From an uncultured Butyricicoccus sp. (GTDB lineage Bacteria > Bacillota > Clostridia > Oscillospirales > Butyricicoccaceae): a stretch of DNA of 5,706 nucleotides. Of this stretch, positions 5,700 to 5,706 are shown piece after piece; position 1 is the first letter of the stretch, and every line of letters begins with the position of its first letter. The notes under the pieces are model-generated. The model was not told the origin of the DNA. It searched no databases and saw nothing but the letters and a program-made list of their open reading frames with translations. A program made the translations under genes and the position numbers. The stretch covers positions 1 to 5,706 of the forward strand of contig UQVU01000119.1 of NCBI GenBank assembly GCA_900544475.1. The letters are read 5' to 3'.

Positions 5700-5706
5700 A
5701 AAGGAG
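5700..5706 (+). promoter_or_regulatory. Ribosome binding site for a gene beyond the window
   Basis: AAAGGAG ends at the last base. No start codon is visible, but the strength of the match suggests a rightward gene beginning within about ten bases after the edge. Confidence 0.6.

Overview
The window looks like a chromosomal housekeeping locus from a moderately GC-rich member of the Firmicutes (class Clostridia, plausibly an Oscillospiraceae/Butyricicoccaceae-type gut anaerobe). The reasons are two tRNA-sensing T-box leaders, strong AAGGAGG-type ribosome binding sites, a homodimeric-type glycyl-tRNA synthetase, and a four-cysteine insert in PheS. Genus cannot be fixed from the sequence alone.

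Layout. Positions 1-153 (minus strand) hold the first 51 codons of a glycyl-tRNA synthetase gene that runs off the left edge. Its leader (about 450 to 211, minus strand) is a T-box riboswitch with an intrinsic terminator, driven by a perfect-consensus promoter at 458-486. A second promoter pointing right (526-553) precedes a 292-residue gene of unknown function (587-1465): a signal peptide, an extracytoplasmic domain, then about four membrane helices. Next come a promoter (1512-1540) and a second T-box leader (1561-1829) with a UUC phenylalanine specifier, then pheS (1874-2893) and pheT (3108-5516), the two subunits of phenylalanyl-tRNA synthetase. The 214-base gap between pheS and pheT is almost filled by six consecutive hairpins. 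After pheT, 190 bases hold two more hairpins, weak promoter-like sequence, and a ribosome binding site at the last bases for a gene beyond the window.

How the parts work together. PheS and PheT form the alpha2-beta2 enzyme that charges tRNA-Phe. Its operon should be read through when uncharged tRNA-Phe binds the UUC T-box. The divergent glyS gene is controlled by the same kind of switch.

Points for a second look. (1) In the glyS T-box, aligning the specifier loop with the Phe T-box gives GUC (valine), and the UGGU bulge matches an A73 tRNA, not the usual U73 tRNA-Gly; both point away from glycine. (2) The hairpin array inside the pheST operon is unusual and unexplained. (3) The -10 element of the unknown gene is nearly palindromic and could fire both ways. 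No mobile element, CRISPR array, tRNA or rRNA gene was seen.
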